NCBI GenBank assembly: GCA_002483345.1
Contig: DLHS01000014.1
Span: 72,379-136,378, forward strand
Origin: Bacteroidetes bacterium UBA7662
Lineage (GTDB): Bacteria; Bacteroidota; Bacteroidia; UBA7662
Direction: 5' to 3'
DNA: 64,000 bases
The notes beneath the pieces are model-generated. The model searched no databases and had not been told where the DNA came from. It saw only the letters and a list, made by a program, of their open reading frames with translations. Shown here one piece after another: positions 1-8,639 of this stretch. A program made the position numbers and the translations under genes. Each line of letters begins with the position of its first letter. The first letter of the stretch is position 1.

Positions 1-1605
1 TTTGAAGGCAAGTCAAAGATTTTTAAAACTCCTGTATCAGAACTATTTGAAGAAGTACCAGTAAGGGCATTCAATTGGGTTGTCTATGAAAAAGGACTAC
101 ACCGCTTTGATGAATTGCCGGATGAAGGAAAAAGAAATTACGATAAGGTTTATCCTGTTTGGAATTTTGAAATCAGGGATGCTTTGCATCAGGAAACAGA
201 AGCCCCGGACAAGACGAACAAATACAAGAAATTCAAAACGGCCATTGATAAATTTTACAGAGAGCAGCTTAATACAGCCGAGTTCAAGGCCATCATTCCG
301 CTTTCATCTAAAGGGTTTATACCAGTTGATGAAGTCCGCATTGGTTCAATTGAAAAGTCCAGCAACAAACTTGTATTTGGAAATCAAAAGCTACACCATG
401 TTCCGTACTATGGCATTACTGAAAATGGTCCTTTCGAGTTAAGCCCATCATCAAAGATTCATTTCTTTTTTATTCTCCATGAAGATGATAGAGAAGTAGC
501 TACCAAGATTCACAACTACTTTAACGGCAAACTCAACGGCTTTAGGGGGCTATCAAAGTTCATTCATACACCGTATCATCCAGATAAAGAACTCGCAATC
601 TATTTCAAGGACAGGGATAACCCTTGGCCGGAACTGTATGAGCAAATCAATGACAAGGACTTTGATACCGACATTCAGCACATAGCTATTTACATTACCC
701 CAATCAGCAAGAATGTTCCAGTCAAATCTCAGAGGTTGGTTTACTACAAGCTGAAAGAGCTACTATTGAAAAAAGGAGTTTCCTCTCAGGTGATAGATCC
801 TGACAAAGTCATTAGCAACGACAAGTATCACTTTAGCTTGCCAAACATCGCAATAGCCATTCTCGCAAAGCTCAATGGCACTCCGTGGAGGTTGGACACA
901 AAGCTGAAAAATGAATTGATTGTTGGAGTTGGAGCATTCAAGCACACAGAAGTTGACATCCAATATATCGGCAGTGCTTTCAGTTTCTCCAATACAGGGA
1001 AATTCAACCGCTTTGAATGTTTTCAGAAAGACCAAACAAAAGAGTTGGCAGGTTCAATCCTAAGAGCAGTTAAAGACTATGTGAATGTAAATACAGGAAT
1101 CCGAAGGCTTGTAATTCACTTCTACAAAGACATGAGTAGAGAAGAAGTAGAACCGATTGAAAACGGCCTAAAAGAATTAGAATTGAATATTCCGGTCTTT
1201 ATCGTCACCATCAACAAAACGGAATCCTCCGATATTGTTGCCTTTGATTTGGACTGGAAAGATTTGATGCCTGTCAGTGGAACATTCATCAAATTGGGTT
1301 ACAACAGATTTTTACTATTCAACAATACCAGGTATTCAGCATCAGAGTTCAATTTCAATGACGGGTTTTCATTTCCGGTAAAGCTCAAGATAAATTGCTC
1401 CAACCCTGAATTGGTTGATGATTACAAAACAGTCAAAGAGCTTATCGATCAAGTGTATCAATTCAGTCGCATGTACTGGAAATCAGTAAGACAACAAAAT
1501 TTGCCCGTAACAATCAAGTACCCTGAAATGGTGGCAGAAATGCTCCCCTACTTTGAAGGCAACGAGATTCCTGATTACGGTAAAGACAATCTTTGGTTTT
1601 TATGA
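1..1605 (+). CDS. Prokaryotic Argonaute (MID-PIWI), 5' end outside window
   Basis: The frame is already open at base 1 and ends at TGA 1603-1605, so 534 C-terminal residues are visible. From about residue 145 it resembles the MID-PIWI half of Argonaute: a MID guide-phosphate motif (Y249, K252, Q263 around YYKLKELLLKKG), a PIWI entry stretch IAIAILAKLNGTPWRL at about 283-298, and the characteristic C-terminal end LWFL. Active slicers have IGID at the first catalytic Asp; here it is VGVG (Gly311), and the third-Asp region reads IHFYKDMS, so target cleavage is unlikely. Known inactive pAgos act in defence by guide-directed activation of a partner effector. The N-terminal 140 residues are not recognised; an APAZ-like or fused effector domain could lie upstream. 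The stop overlaps the next gene. Confidence 0.8.
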   Translation, partial: FEGKSKIFKTPVSELFEEVPVRAFNWVVYEKGLHRFDELPDEGKRNYDKVYPVWNFEIRDALHQETEAPDKTNKYKKFKTAIDKFYREQLNTAEFKAIIPLSSKGFIPVDEVRIGSIEKSSNKLVFGNQKLHHVPYYGITENGPFELSPSSKIHFFFILHEDDREVATKIHNYFNGKLNGFRGLSKFIHTPYHPDKELAIYFKDRDNPWPELYEQINDKDFDTDIQHIAIYITPISKNVPVKSQRLVYYKLKELLLKKGVSSQVIDPDKVISNDKYHFSLPNIAIAILAKLNGTPWRLDTKLKNELIVGVGAFKHTEVDIQYIGSAFSFSNTGKFNRFECFQKDQTKELAGSILRAVKDYVNVNTGIRRLVIHFYKDMSREEVEPIENGLKELELNIPVFIVTINKTESSDIVAFDLDWKDLMPVSGTFIKLGYNRFLLFNNTRYSASEFNFNDGFSFPVKLKINCSNPELVDDYKTVKELIDQVYQFSRMYWKSVRQQNLPVTIKYPEMVAEMLPYFEGNEIPDYGKDNLWFL

Positions 1606-2180
1606 TCACTTCGACAACCATATATATCAAAAACATGGTCTGTCCTCGCTGTATAATGTCAGTGAAGTCCATTTTACAAGACCTTTCCATTCAATTCAAT
1701 AATATCGCTTTAGGTCAAGTGGAAATGGCGGAAGAAATGACAAAGTATCAACGTGCATTATTAGAGGAACGTCTTCTTGCAGTAGGTTTTGAATTGCTCG
1801 AGCCGGGCAAGTCAGCCATCATATCGAAAATAAAGACCGTGGTAATTGAACAGATTCATTACTCAAACGAGCCAATTTCTGTCAATTTCTCAAACCTTAT
1901 CTCCAACAAACTTCATCATGAATATGCTTACCTAAGTCGTCTATTCTCTTCAATTGAAGGTATCACCATCGAAAAATTCATTGCCAAGCAAAAAATCGAA
2001 AAAGTGAAGGAACTTTTGTTCTATGATCAAATGTCCCTTTCTCAAATTGCACTTGACATGAATTACAGTAGTGTCTCTCATCTTTCAGCACAATTCAAGA
2101 AGGAAACAGGAATGACTCCTACTCAGTTTAAGTCGCAGGCTAATCCAAATAGAAAATCGCTGGATGATCTTCAATCTTAA
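1602..2180 (+). CDS. HMA-domain AraC-type copper-responsive regulator
   Basis: A 192-residue protein. The ATG at 1602 overlaps the Argonaute stop (ATGA); a TTG nine bases earlier would also be open but is less likely. The N-terminus is a short heavy-metal-associated domain with M12-x-C14-x-x-C17 (NMVCPRC). The C-terminal third (about 140-178) is an AraC-type helix-turn-helix (LSQIALDMNYSSVSHLSAQF, then the TGMTPTQFK signature). Metal binding by the CxxC loop probably controls DNA binding. It lies directly upstream of the copper efflux genes, which are its likely targets; a shared 12-base motif in front of 2266 and 3060 is a candidate site. No ligand-binding cupin domain as in classical AraC proteins is visible. 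Confidence 0.85.
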   Translation: MITSTTIYIKNMVCPRCIMSVKSILQDLSIQFNNIALGQVEMAEEMTKYQRALLEERLLAVGFELLEPGKSAIISKIKTVVIEQIHYSNEPISVNFSNLISNKLHHEYAYLSRLFSSIEGITIEKFIAKQKIEKVKELLFYDQMSLSQIALDMNYSSVSHLSAQFKKETGMTPTQFKSQANPNRKSLDDLQS

Positions 2181-2191
2181 TTTCACAAATC

Positions 2192-2203
2192 AAAGTCAAA
2201 ATT
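2192..2203 (+). promoter_or_regulatory. Candidate shared operator, copy 1
   Basis: The 12-mer AAAGTCAAAATT lies in the 85-base gap before the HMA membrane gene and is repeated exactly at 3007-3018 before the HYC_CC_PP gene; the similarity continues weakly (ATGTAAAG against TTATAAAAG). The position suggests a binding site for the HMA/AraC regulator. This is inference from repetition and location only. Confidence 0.4.
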
Positions 2204-2265
2204 ATGTAAAGCATTTATGCAGCCCAATGACCAATTTTGTATCTGTAATAATCAAGTATTGATCT

Positions 2266-3003
2266 ATGATAACGAAAACATACAAAATTGAAGGAATGAC
2301 TTGCGGTGGATGTGTTGCAAGTGTCAAAAAACAACTCGATGAATCTGATTCAATTTCAGACGCTAATATCCGACTTGACTTTCCTCAAGCTAAAATTTCA
2401 TTTGTAAACGAGTTAGGAATTGAAACACTCCAATCAATCATTAATAAGGCTGGTAATTATACCATCAAGCTAAATGGGTCGGAAACACAAAACACGGAGT
2501 TATCACTTCCTGAAAAGAATGTCCGCACCTACAAACCATTGTTACTTATTGTAGGTTTTATAGCCGTAGTAAGTGCATTGACTCAATTTCCATTCTCTTC
2601 CTTTTCAGGCATGTTATGGATGCGCCATTTTATGGCTGGCTTCTTTATTGTTTTTGCATTTTTCAAATTATTGAACCTTCAAGGGTTTGCCAACTCGTAT
2701 AGCATGTACGACATTGTAGCTGCTAAATGGAAATCTTGGGGTTATGTTTACCCATTTGTTGAGTTGGCTCTCGGGCTTCTATACCTTACTAATATTGCAC
2801 CATTAGCCACCAATATTAGTACAGCGTTAATCTTAGGAATAAGTAGTATTGGAGTGATAAAAAGCAACTTGAATAAGAAAAAGATTAAATGCGCCTGTTT
2901 AGGGGATGTTTTCAATTTACCAATGAGCACAGTTACTATTGTTGAAGACCTATCAATGGTCGGCATGTCTCTGATTATGCTCTTTCAATACCAAATCATA
3001 TAA
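2266..3003 (+). CDS. HMA-domain / MauE-like polytopic membrane protein
   Basis: A 245-residue protein. Residues 1-70 form an HMA domain with the metal loop GMTCGGC (C13, C16). After a linker come four to five hydrophobic helices (about 90-110, 118-137, 158-176, 180-197 and 222-242), arranged as in the MauE/DoxX-like redox-associated membrane family. A cytosolic KCACLGD motif near residue 207 offers a second pair of cysteines. The likely role is capture and membrane passage of copper or a related soft metal; direction of transport cannot be told from sequence. It is the first gene after the regulator and has its own upstream gap with a possible operator. Confidence 0.75.
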   Translation: MITKTYKIEGMTCGGCVASVKKQLDESDSISDANIRLDFPQAKISFVNELGIETLQSIINKAGNYTIKLNGSETQNTELSLPEKNVRTYKPLLLIVGFIAVVSALTQFPFSSFSGMLWMRHFMAGFFIVFAFFKLLNLQGFANSYSMYDIVAAKWKSWGYVYPFVELALGLLYLTNIAPLATNISTALILGISSIGVIKSNLNKKKIKCACLGDVFNLPMSTVTIVEDLSMVGMSLIMLFQYQII

Positions 3004-3006
3004 AGA

Positions 3007-3018
3007 AAAGTCAAAATT
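3007..3018 (+). promoter_or_regulatory. Candidate shared operator, copy 2
   Basis: Exact second copy of AAAGTCAAAATT, starting 4 bases after the stop of the HMA membrane gene and about 27 bases upstream of the -7 box at 3046. Its placement near a promoter fits a regulator site; the link to the HMA/AraC protein is inferred. Confidence 0.4.
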
Positions 3019-3045
3019 TTATAAAAGTTCCTTCTTTTAATTTCC

Positions 3046-3053
3046 TATTTTTG
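3046..3053 (+). promoter_or_regulatory. Bacteroidota -7 promoter box
   Basis: TATTTTTG is a full match to TAnnTTTG, the -7 element of the Bacteroidota primary sigma factor. It ends only 6 bases before the GTG start at 3060, so a transcript from it would be leaderless or nearly so. No convincing -33 TTTG was found. Confidence 0.4.
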
Positions 3054-3059
3054 CTTTAG

Positions 3060-3479
3060 GTGAAAAGAATAATCTCCATATCGCTCTCTTTGCTCATGTT
3101 GGTTTCCAACGTGGGTTTCTCTATGAACACCCACTTTTGCGGTGGTGAAGCGGTTGAGACCTCTTTTTCAATCGGGCTTCATAATCCTGATTGCGGTATG
3201 CCCGACATGGATAGAGATTGCGAAACCATTCCATCCACTGAAGAACAAGTAAAATCGAAACCTTGCTGCGAAAATCAGCATCAGTTAATTCAGTTAGATG
3301 AGAACGCTGATTTACAAGCCTTCTCAACTGAGGTTAACCCGACTTTCTTCGTTGCTTTTGTTCATTCGTTTGTTCAGCCGATTCTATTTGCTGATCAAGC
3401 TTTTGTTCATAACACTTATTACTCTCCTCCCATACCTGATAAGGATATTCAAGTCCTTTTTCAGACCTTTTTAATTTAA
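3060..3479 (+). CDS. HYC_CC_PP family small exported protein
   Basis: A 139-residue protein starting at GTG 3060; this start gives a complete signal peptide (KRIISISLSLLMLVSNVGFS). The mature part carries the family landmarks NTHFCGG, a later CC pair (KPCCENQ) and a C-terminal SPPIPDKD. Such proteins are recurrent companions of copper efflux genes in Bacteroidota; their biochemical role is not known to me, and the conserved Cys/His residues suggest periplasmic metal binding. It sits between the HMA membrane protein and the RND pump. An ATG at 3093 is an alternative start but would cut the signal peptide. Confidence 0.8.
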   Translation: MKRIISISLSLLMLVSNVGFSMNTHFCGGEAVETSFSIGLHNPDCGMPDMDRDCETIPSTEEQVKSKPCCENQHQLIQLDENADLQAFSTEVNPTFFVAFVHSFVQPILFADQAFVHNTYYSPPIPDKDIQVLFQTFLI

Positions 3480-3542
3480 TCCGCATAGTACAATTTGATG
3501 TTCCTGGTCTTGTGACTATGGAGCATAGTGGCATTTCCAGCC

Positions 3543-3567
3543 ATTGAACAATCCTTTTCTGTTCAAT
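3543..3567 (+). promoter_or_regulatory. Perfect 8-bp inverted repeat before cusA
   Basis: ATTGAACA and TGTTCAAT are perfect inverted repeats separated by 9 bases, 17 bases upstream of the cusA ATG. No T-run follows, so it reads better as an operator or mRNA hairpin than as a terminator. Confidence 0.45.
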
Positions 3568-3583
3568 CAAATTCAATTGTATT

Positions 3584-6500
3584 ATGCTCAATAAAATCAT
3601 AAAATATTTCTTAGAGAATAAGTTGGTCACTGTTCTCGTCCTTACAGGTTTTGTAGCCTGGGGAATTGTAACTGCTCCATTTGGATGGCAAGTGGGTGCA
3701 TTGCCTTCTGACCCTGTTCCGGTAGATGCCATACCAGACATTGGAGAAAACCAACAAATCGTTTTTACGCAATGGGCTGGCCGTTCGCCACAGGATATTG
3801 AAGATCAAATTTCTTATCCTTTAACTACCTATTTATTAGGTATCCCAGGAGTAAAATCTATTAGAAGCTCATCCATATTCGGTTTCTCCAGTATCTATAT
3901 CATCTTCTCAGAAGATGTAGAGTTTTATTGGTCACGTTCCAGAATACTCGAAAAACTCAACTCACTACCTTCTGGTTTACTTCCTGATGCCGTCCAGCCT
4001 GCATTGGGTCCAGATGCCACCGCCTTAGGGCAGGTGTATTGGTACACCATTGAAGGAAGGGACAAAAACGGAAATCCAACTGGCGGTTGGGATTTGCACG
4101 AAATCCGCACGGTTCAGGACTTCTATGTGAAGTATGGTTTAAATGCAACAGAAGGCGTTTCAGAAGTTGCTTCCATTGGCGGTTTTATTCAGGAATACCA
4201 AATTGATGTAAATCCTGACGCCTTGAAAGCCTACAACATCCCCTTGCATAAAGTCATGCAGGCAGTACAAAAATCCAATAAGGATGTTGGTGCAAAGACC
4301 ATAGAAATCAATCAGGCTGAATATTTAGTGCGTGGTTTAGGCTATGTCAAGAAAGTAGAAGACATAGAAAAAGCAGTAGTTGCAGTACAAGACAATGTGC
4401 CTATAAGGATAAAAGACATTGGTGTAGTATCTCTTGGACCCGCTACAAGACGAGGTATTTTGGACAAAGATGGTGCTGAAGTAGTAGGTGGTGTTGTAGT
4501 AGCTCGATATGGAGCGAATCCCTTGCAAGTCATCAACAATGTAAAAGCCAAAATTATTGAAATAGCACCCGGCCTTCCCAAGAAGACATTGGCTGACGGT
4601 AGAGAAAGCCAGCTAACAATTGTCCCGTTTTATGATCGCTCAGAATTGATCTATGAAACCTTAGGTACACTGGAAGAAGCCTTGTCGCTGGAAATTCTCA
4701 TTACCATTCTGGTGGTGATTGTGATGGTATATAACCTAAGAGCTTCATTCCTAATTTCCAGCCTTTTGCCCATTGCCGTACTCATGGTGTTTATTGCCAT
4801 GCGATACTTTGGGGTGGATGCGAATATTGTTGCACTATCAGGAATAGCCATTGCTATCGGAACGATGGTGGACTTAGGGATTATTCTTTCTGAAAATATC
4901 ATCAAGCATATTGATGAAGCCCCACCGGGTCAAAAACTAATTGATACCATTTACAATGGAGCATCAGAAGTGGCAACTGCGATATTAACGGCTGTCTCTA
5001 CCACAATTGTAAGTTTTATCCCTGTATTCACCATGCAGGCAGCAGAAGGCAAACTATTTGGTCCCCTGGCATTTACAAAGTCATTTGCTCTATTAGCTGC
5101 ATTGATCGTTTCATTGTTGATTTTGCCAACACTGGCACATTGGTTTTTCGGCTTTAATATCAAAAACAAGTTCTTAAAAAAATACGGCCACTACGGCTTA
5201 GTCCTTATTGGAATTATTAGCCTCTTTATTGGACAGGTTTGGACTGGAGTACTGTTGGTTCTGTTTGGAGTCATTGGTATTGTTAAAAACATTGTAGAAC
5301 TCAAAAATGCTACATTACCAACTATAGTAAAGTTCTTACTCAAGTATGCGGAATTAATCATTGTTCTGTTAGGAGTCATCTGGTTGCTGGCAAAATATTG
5401 GTTGCCTCTCGGTGCATCTAAATCCCTTCTCCTCAACTTTGTTTTTGTTGCCCTATTAGTAGGTATTATACTGGGTGGGTTTACTCTATTGGAATTTCAA
5501 TACAAAAAAATCCTCACTTGGTGTTTAAATAACAAAATCAAGTTTTTGATTATCCCGACTATACTCATCCTATTAGGTGCAAATATTTGGCTAGGGTTTA
5601 ATAGTGTTTTTGGTTTTGTTTCAAAGGGTTTTGAAAAGGTTGGCTGGAACATCAATCAGACCACAGCTTGGTCAGCAATGTCCCAAACTTTCCCAGGTGT
5701 AGGAAAAGAGTTTATGCCCTCATTAGATGAAGGTAGTTTTCTTCTGATGCCAACTTCTATGCCGCATTCGGGTGTATCCTTCAACCGCAAAATTATAGGG
5801 CAGTTGGATATGTTATTGACCAGTATACCTGAAGTAGAGCTTACTGTTGGCAAACTCGGACGGGTAGAATCAGCCCTCGACCCAGCCCCTATTTCTATGT
5901 ATGAAAACATTATCAATTACAAGCCAGAATATATTCTGAACAAAAAAGGACACAGGCAAAGGTTTAAAGTAGATAAAAACAATCGCTTTATAACAGTTTC
6001 TGGTGATTCACTAACCAATCAAGAAGGGTTAAGTAAAGGCATTGAAGCCAAGGAACTCATTGCAGATGAAAATGGGGAGTATTACCGCAATTGGAGAGAC
6101 CACATCAAATCTCCCGATGATATTTGGAATGAGATCGTAAAAGTCACCAAACTACCAGGCGTTACTTCCGCACCAAAGCTTCAACCGATAGAAACCCGAT
6201 TGGTGATGCTTCAAACAGGGATGCGAGCACCTATGGGTATTAAGGTATATGGCCCTGATCTCAAAACCATTGAGAATTTTGGTTTACAGTTAGAAAACAT
6301 CCTGAAAGAAGTGCCCTCAGTAAAAGCAGAAGCTGTATTTGCGGATAGGATTGTGGGTAAGCCATACATTCACCTCAACATTAACAGGGATGAAATTTCC
6401 CGATATGGGCTGAATATAGAAGATGTTCAGCAGACCATAGAAACCGCCATTGGTGGCATGAAAATAACCTCTACTGTAGAAGGCCGTGAACGATTTCCTG

Positions 6501-7408
6501 TAAGGGTTCGCTATCCAAGAGAATTGAGAGATGACCCTGAAGCATTAGGTAAAATATTAATGCCAACACCCACTGGTGCCCAAATCCCATTGTCTCAAGT
6601 AGTAGATTTTGAATACATAAGAGGACCACAAGCCATAAAGAGTGAAGAAACCTTTCTTGTGGGCTATGTGCTATTCGACAAGCGAGACGGGTTTTCAGAA
6701 GTCACCGTAGTAAATGATGCTCAACAAACAATTCAAAACAGAATTGACTCAGGAGAATTGATTGTGCCTTCCGGTGTGAGCTATAAATTTTCGGGAAGCT
6801 ATGAAAATCAGGTAAGAGCGGAGAAGCGGTTATCCATCATCGTGCCACTGGTATTGGGTATTGTATTTCTTATCCTCTACTTCCAATTCAAATCTGTTTC
6901 TACCTCCCTAATGGTATTTACAGGAATAGCAATGGCATTTAGCGGAGGCTTCATTATGCTTTGGCTATATGGTCAAACTTGGTTTGCAGATTTATCGTTA
7001 TTCGGCACCAATTTCCGTGACCTCTTCCAAATACATACCATTAATCTGAGTGTGGCAGTTTGGGTTGGCTTTATTGCCCTATTTGGAGTGGCTACTGATG
7101 ATGGCGTATTGATAGCTACCTATCTCGATCAAAGTTTTGCTCGAAACAAACCAACTACGAAAGAACAAGTTCGGAAGGCGGTTTTGGAAGCAGGTTTGAG
7201 AAGGATAAAACCAGCTTTAATGACAGTAGCCACAACCATGATAGCATTATTGCCTGTGCTGACCTCAACAGGTCGTGGCTCGGATATTATGATACCCATG
7301 GCGATCCCCTCTTTTGGTGGAATGGCATTCGCATTAATCAGCATTTTCATCGTTCCGGTGATTTACTGCTGGAGAGAAGAACGTAAAATTTTAAAAGGCC
7401 AATCATGA
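3584..7408 (+). CDS. cusA: CusA/CzcA-family heavy-metal RND efflux pump
   Basis: A 1,274-residue inner-membrane pump, the proton-driven engine of a tripartite efflux complex. The N-terminal helix and the porter sequence PVDAIPDIGENQQIVF are typical of the HME-RND family. The proton-relay Asp is in IGTMVDLGIILSEN (D430). Methionine-rich segments (MPTSMPHSG; MLQTGMRAPMG) match the Cu(I)/Ag(I) Met-relay type rather than Zn/Co pumps. It is about 200 residues longer than E. coli CusA: an insertion with extra hydrophobic helices (about 525-690) separates the two halves, a form I associate with Bacteroidota homologues. The stop overlaps the channel gene start (ATGA 7405-7408). Confidence 0.93.
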   Translation: MLNKIIKYFLENKLVTVLVLTGFVAWGIVTAPFGWQVGALPSDPVPVDAIPDIGENQQIVFTQWAGRSPQDIEDQISYPLTTYLLGIPGVKSIRSSSIFGFSSIYIIFSEDVEFYWSRSRILEKLNSLPSGLLPDAVQPALGPDATALGQVYWYTIEGRDKNGNPTGGWDLHEIRTVQDFYVKYGLNATEGVSEVASIGGFIQEYQIDVNPDALKAYNIPLHKVMQAVQKSNKDVGAKTIEINQAEYLVRGLGYVKKVEDIEKAVVAVQDNVPIRIKDIGVVSLGPATRRGILDKDGAEVVGGVVVARYGANPLQVINNVKAKIIEIAPGLPKKTLADGRESQLTIVPFYDRSELIYETLGTLEEALSLEILITILVVIVMVYNLRASFLISSLLPIAVLMVFIAMRYFGVDANIVALSGIAIAIGTMVDLGIILSENIIKHIDEAPPGQKLIDTIYNGASEVATAILTAVSTTIVSFIPVFTMQAAEGKLFGPLAFTKSFALLAALIVSLLILPTLAHWFFGFNIKNKFLKKYGHYGLVLIGIISLFIGQVWTGVLLVLFGVIGIVKNIVELKNATLPTIVKFLLKYAELIIVLLGVIWLLAKYWLPLGASKSLLLNFVFVALLVGIILGGFTLLEFQYKKILTWCLNNKIKFLIIPTILILLGANIWLGFNSVFGFVSKGFEKVGWNINQTTAWSAMSQTFPGVGKEFMPSLDEGSFLLMPTSMPHSGVSFNRKIIGQLDMLLTSIPEVELTVGKLGRVESALDPAPISMYENIINYKPEYILNKKGHRQRFKVDKNNRFITVSGDSLTNQEGLSKGIEAKELIADENGEYYRNWRDHIKSPDDIWNEIVKVTKLPGVTSAPKLQPIETRLVMLQTGMRAPMGIKVYGPDLKTIENFGLQLENILKEVPSVKAEAVFADRIVGKPYIHLNINRDEISRYGLNIEDVQQTIETAIGGMKITSTVEGRERFPVRVRYPRELRDDPEALGKILMPTPTGAQIPLSQVVDFEYIRGPQAIKSEETFLVGYVLFDKRDGFSEVTVVNDAQQTIQNRIDSGELIVPSGVSYKFSGSYENQVRAEKRLSIIVPLVLGIVFLILYFQFKSVSTSLMVFTGIAMAFSGGFIMLWLYGQTWFADLSLFGTNFRDLFQIHTINLSVAVWVGFIALFGVATDDGVLIATYLDQSFARNKPTTKEQVRKAVLEAGLRRIKPALMTVATTMIALLPVLTSTGRGSDIMIPMAIPSFGGMAFALISIFIVPVIYCWREERKILKGQS

Positions 7409-8637
7409 AAAATATAATCATAATCATATTCGCGGCATTTGGCTTTTCCACATTGGTAAATGCTCAATCGTTAGAGGACTATTTCAAGTTAGCGGCAGAA
7501 AACAATCCAGGTTTACAAGCTAAGTACAAATCGTTTGAAGCAGCCATGCAAAAGGTGACACAAGTGAGCAGCTTGCCAGACCCCAATATTTCCTTCGGTT
7601 ATTTCGTGTCTCCGGTGGAAACAAGAGTGGGGCCACAACGAGCAAGGTTTTCGTTGACACAGATGTTCCCATGGTTCGGCACTTTAAAAGCTCAGGAGAA
7701 TACGGCTACATTAATGGCAGAGGCTAAGTATCAGGAGTTTTTAGATGCCCGTAACAAATTGTATTATCAAGTTTCCGCATCATATTACCGACTATATGAA
7801 CTACATAGACTTATAGCAATAGAAGAGGAAAATTTAAGTATTTTCTCGTCCTACAAAGACATGGCTACCGTCAAGTTTCAGAATGGTAAAGGTGCAATGG
7901 TGGATGTGTTGAGGGTGGACATCATGCTCAAAGATGCAACGACCAACTTGTCCGTTTTAAAGCAAAAGAAAAAGCCACTTGAAACCCATTTCAATTCGCT
8001 TCTGAATCGACAGGAAAATGAACCAATTACCGTTCTGGATTCATTATTCACAACAAGCTTGCCTACCGAATACCGCAAGGATTCCCTATTGACTTCCAAT
8101 CCATTACTCGATGAGTTGGACTTAAAAATAAAGGCAAGTGAAGCTCAGGAACAAGCTGCCATCAAGCAGGGTCTCCCAAAACTTGGCGTAGGCTTGGATT
8201 ATGTTATCGTGGGTCAACGAACGGATATGTCATTACCTGATAATGGTCAAGATGTATTTATGCCAATGGTGTCTGTGAGTCTTCCCATTTTTCGGGGAAA
8301 ATATAAGGCAGCACAGAAGGAAGCCCAACTGATGCAGGAATCCTTTTCGCACCAAAAAGTAGATATGGCAAACAGACTTACCAGCTCCTACGAGATGGTT
8401 TGGTTCGATATTCAAAAGCAGCTTGAGTTTATCGAACTCTACGAAGAACAGATTATCACATCTCAACAATCTTTAAATCTCCTTTTTACTGCCTATGGCA
8501 ATTCAGGAAAAGACTTTGAAGAAGTTTTGCGGATGCAACAGCAAATATTAAAGTATCAAAAAATGAAAGCTACTGCCTTGTCTGATTATCACATTGCATT
8601 GGCAGAACTGGATTATATCACAGCTAAATCGAAATAA
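7405..8637 (+). CDS. TolC-family outer-membrane efflux channel
   Basis: A 410-residue protein with a signal peptide ending at VNAQS, followed by two long alpha-helical outer-membrane-efflux repeats rich in Gln, Glu and Ala heptads (for example LKIKASEAQEQAAIKQGLPK). Length and layout match the CusC/CzcC group. It would form the outer-membrane conduit for the CusA-type pump, to which it is translationally coupled by a 4-base overlap. The P-type ATPase gene starts 2 bases after its stop. Confidence 0.9.
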   Translation: MKNIIIIIFAAFGFSTLVNAQSLEDYFKLAAENNPGLQAKYKSFEAAMQKVTQVSSLPDPNISFGYFVSPVETRVGPQRARFSLTQMFPWFGTLKAQENTATLMAEAKYQEFLDARNKLYYQVSASYYRLYELHRLIAIEEENLSIFSSYKDMATVKFQNGKGAMVDVLRVDIMLKDATTNLSVLKQKKKPLETHFNSLLNRQENEPITVLDSLFTTSLPTEYRKDSLLTSNPLLDELDLKIKASEAQEQAAIKQGLPKLGVGLDYVIVGQRTDMSLPDNGQDVFMPMVSVSLPIFRGKYKAAQKEAQLMQESFSHQKVDMANRLTSSYEMVWFDIQKQLEFIELYEEQIITSQQSLNLLFTAYGNSGKDFEEVLRMQQQILKYQKMKATALSDYHIALAELDYITAKSK

Positions 8638-8639
8638 TC

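Noticed and set aside
3543..3567. Inverted repeat before cusA as a terminator
   Set aside because: No T-run follows, and genes on both sides run in the same direction in one island.
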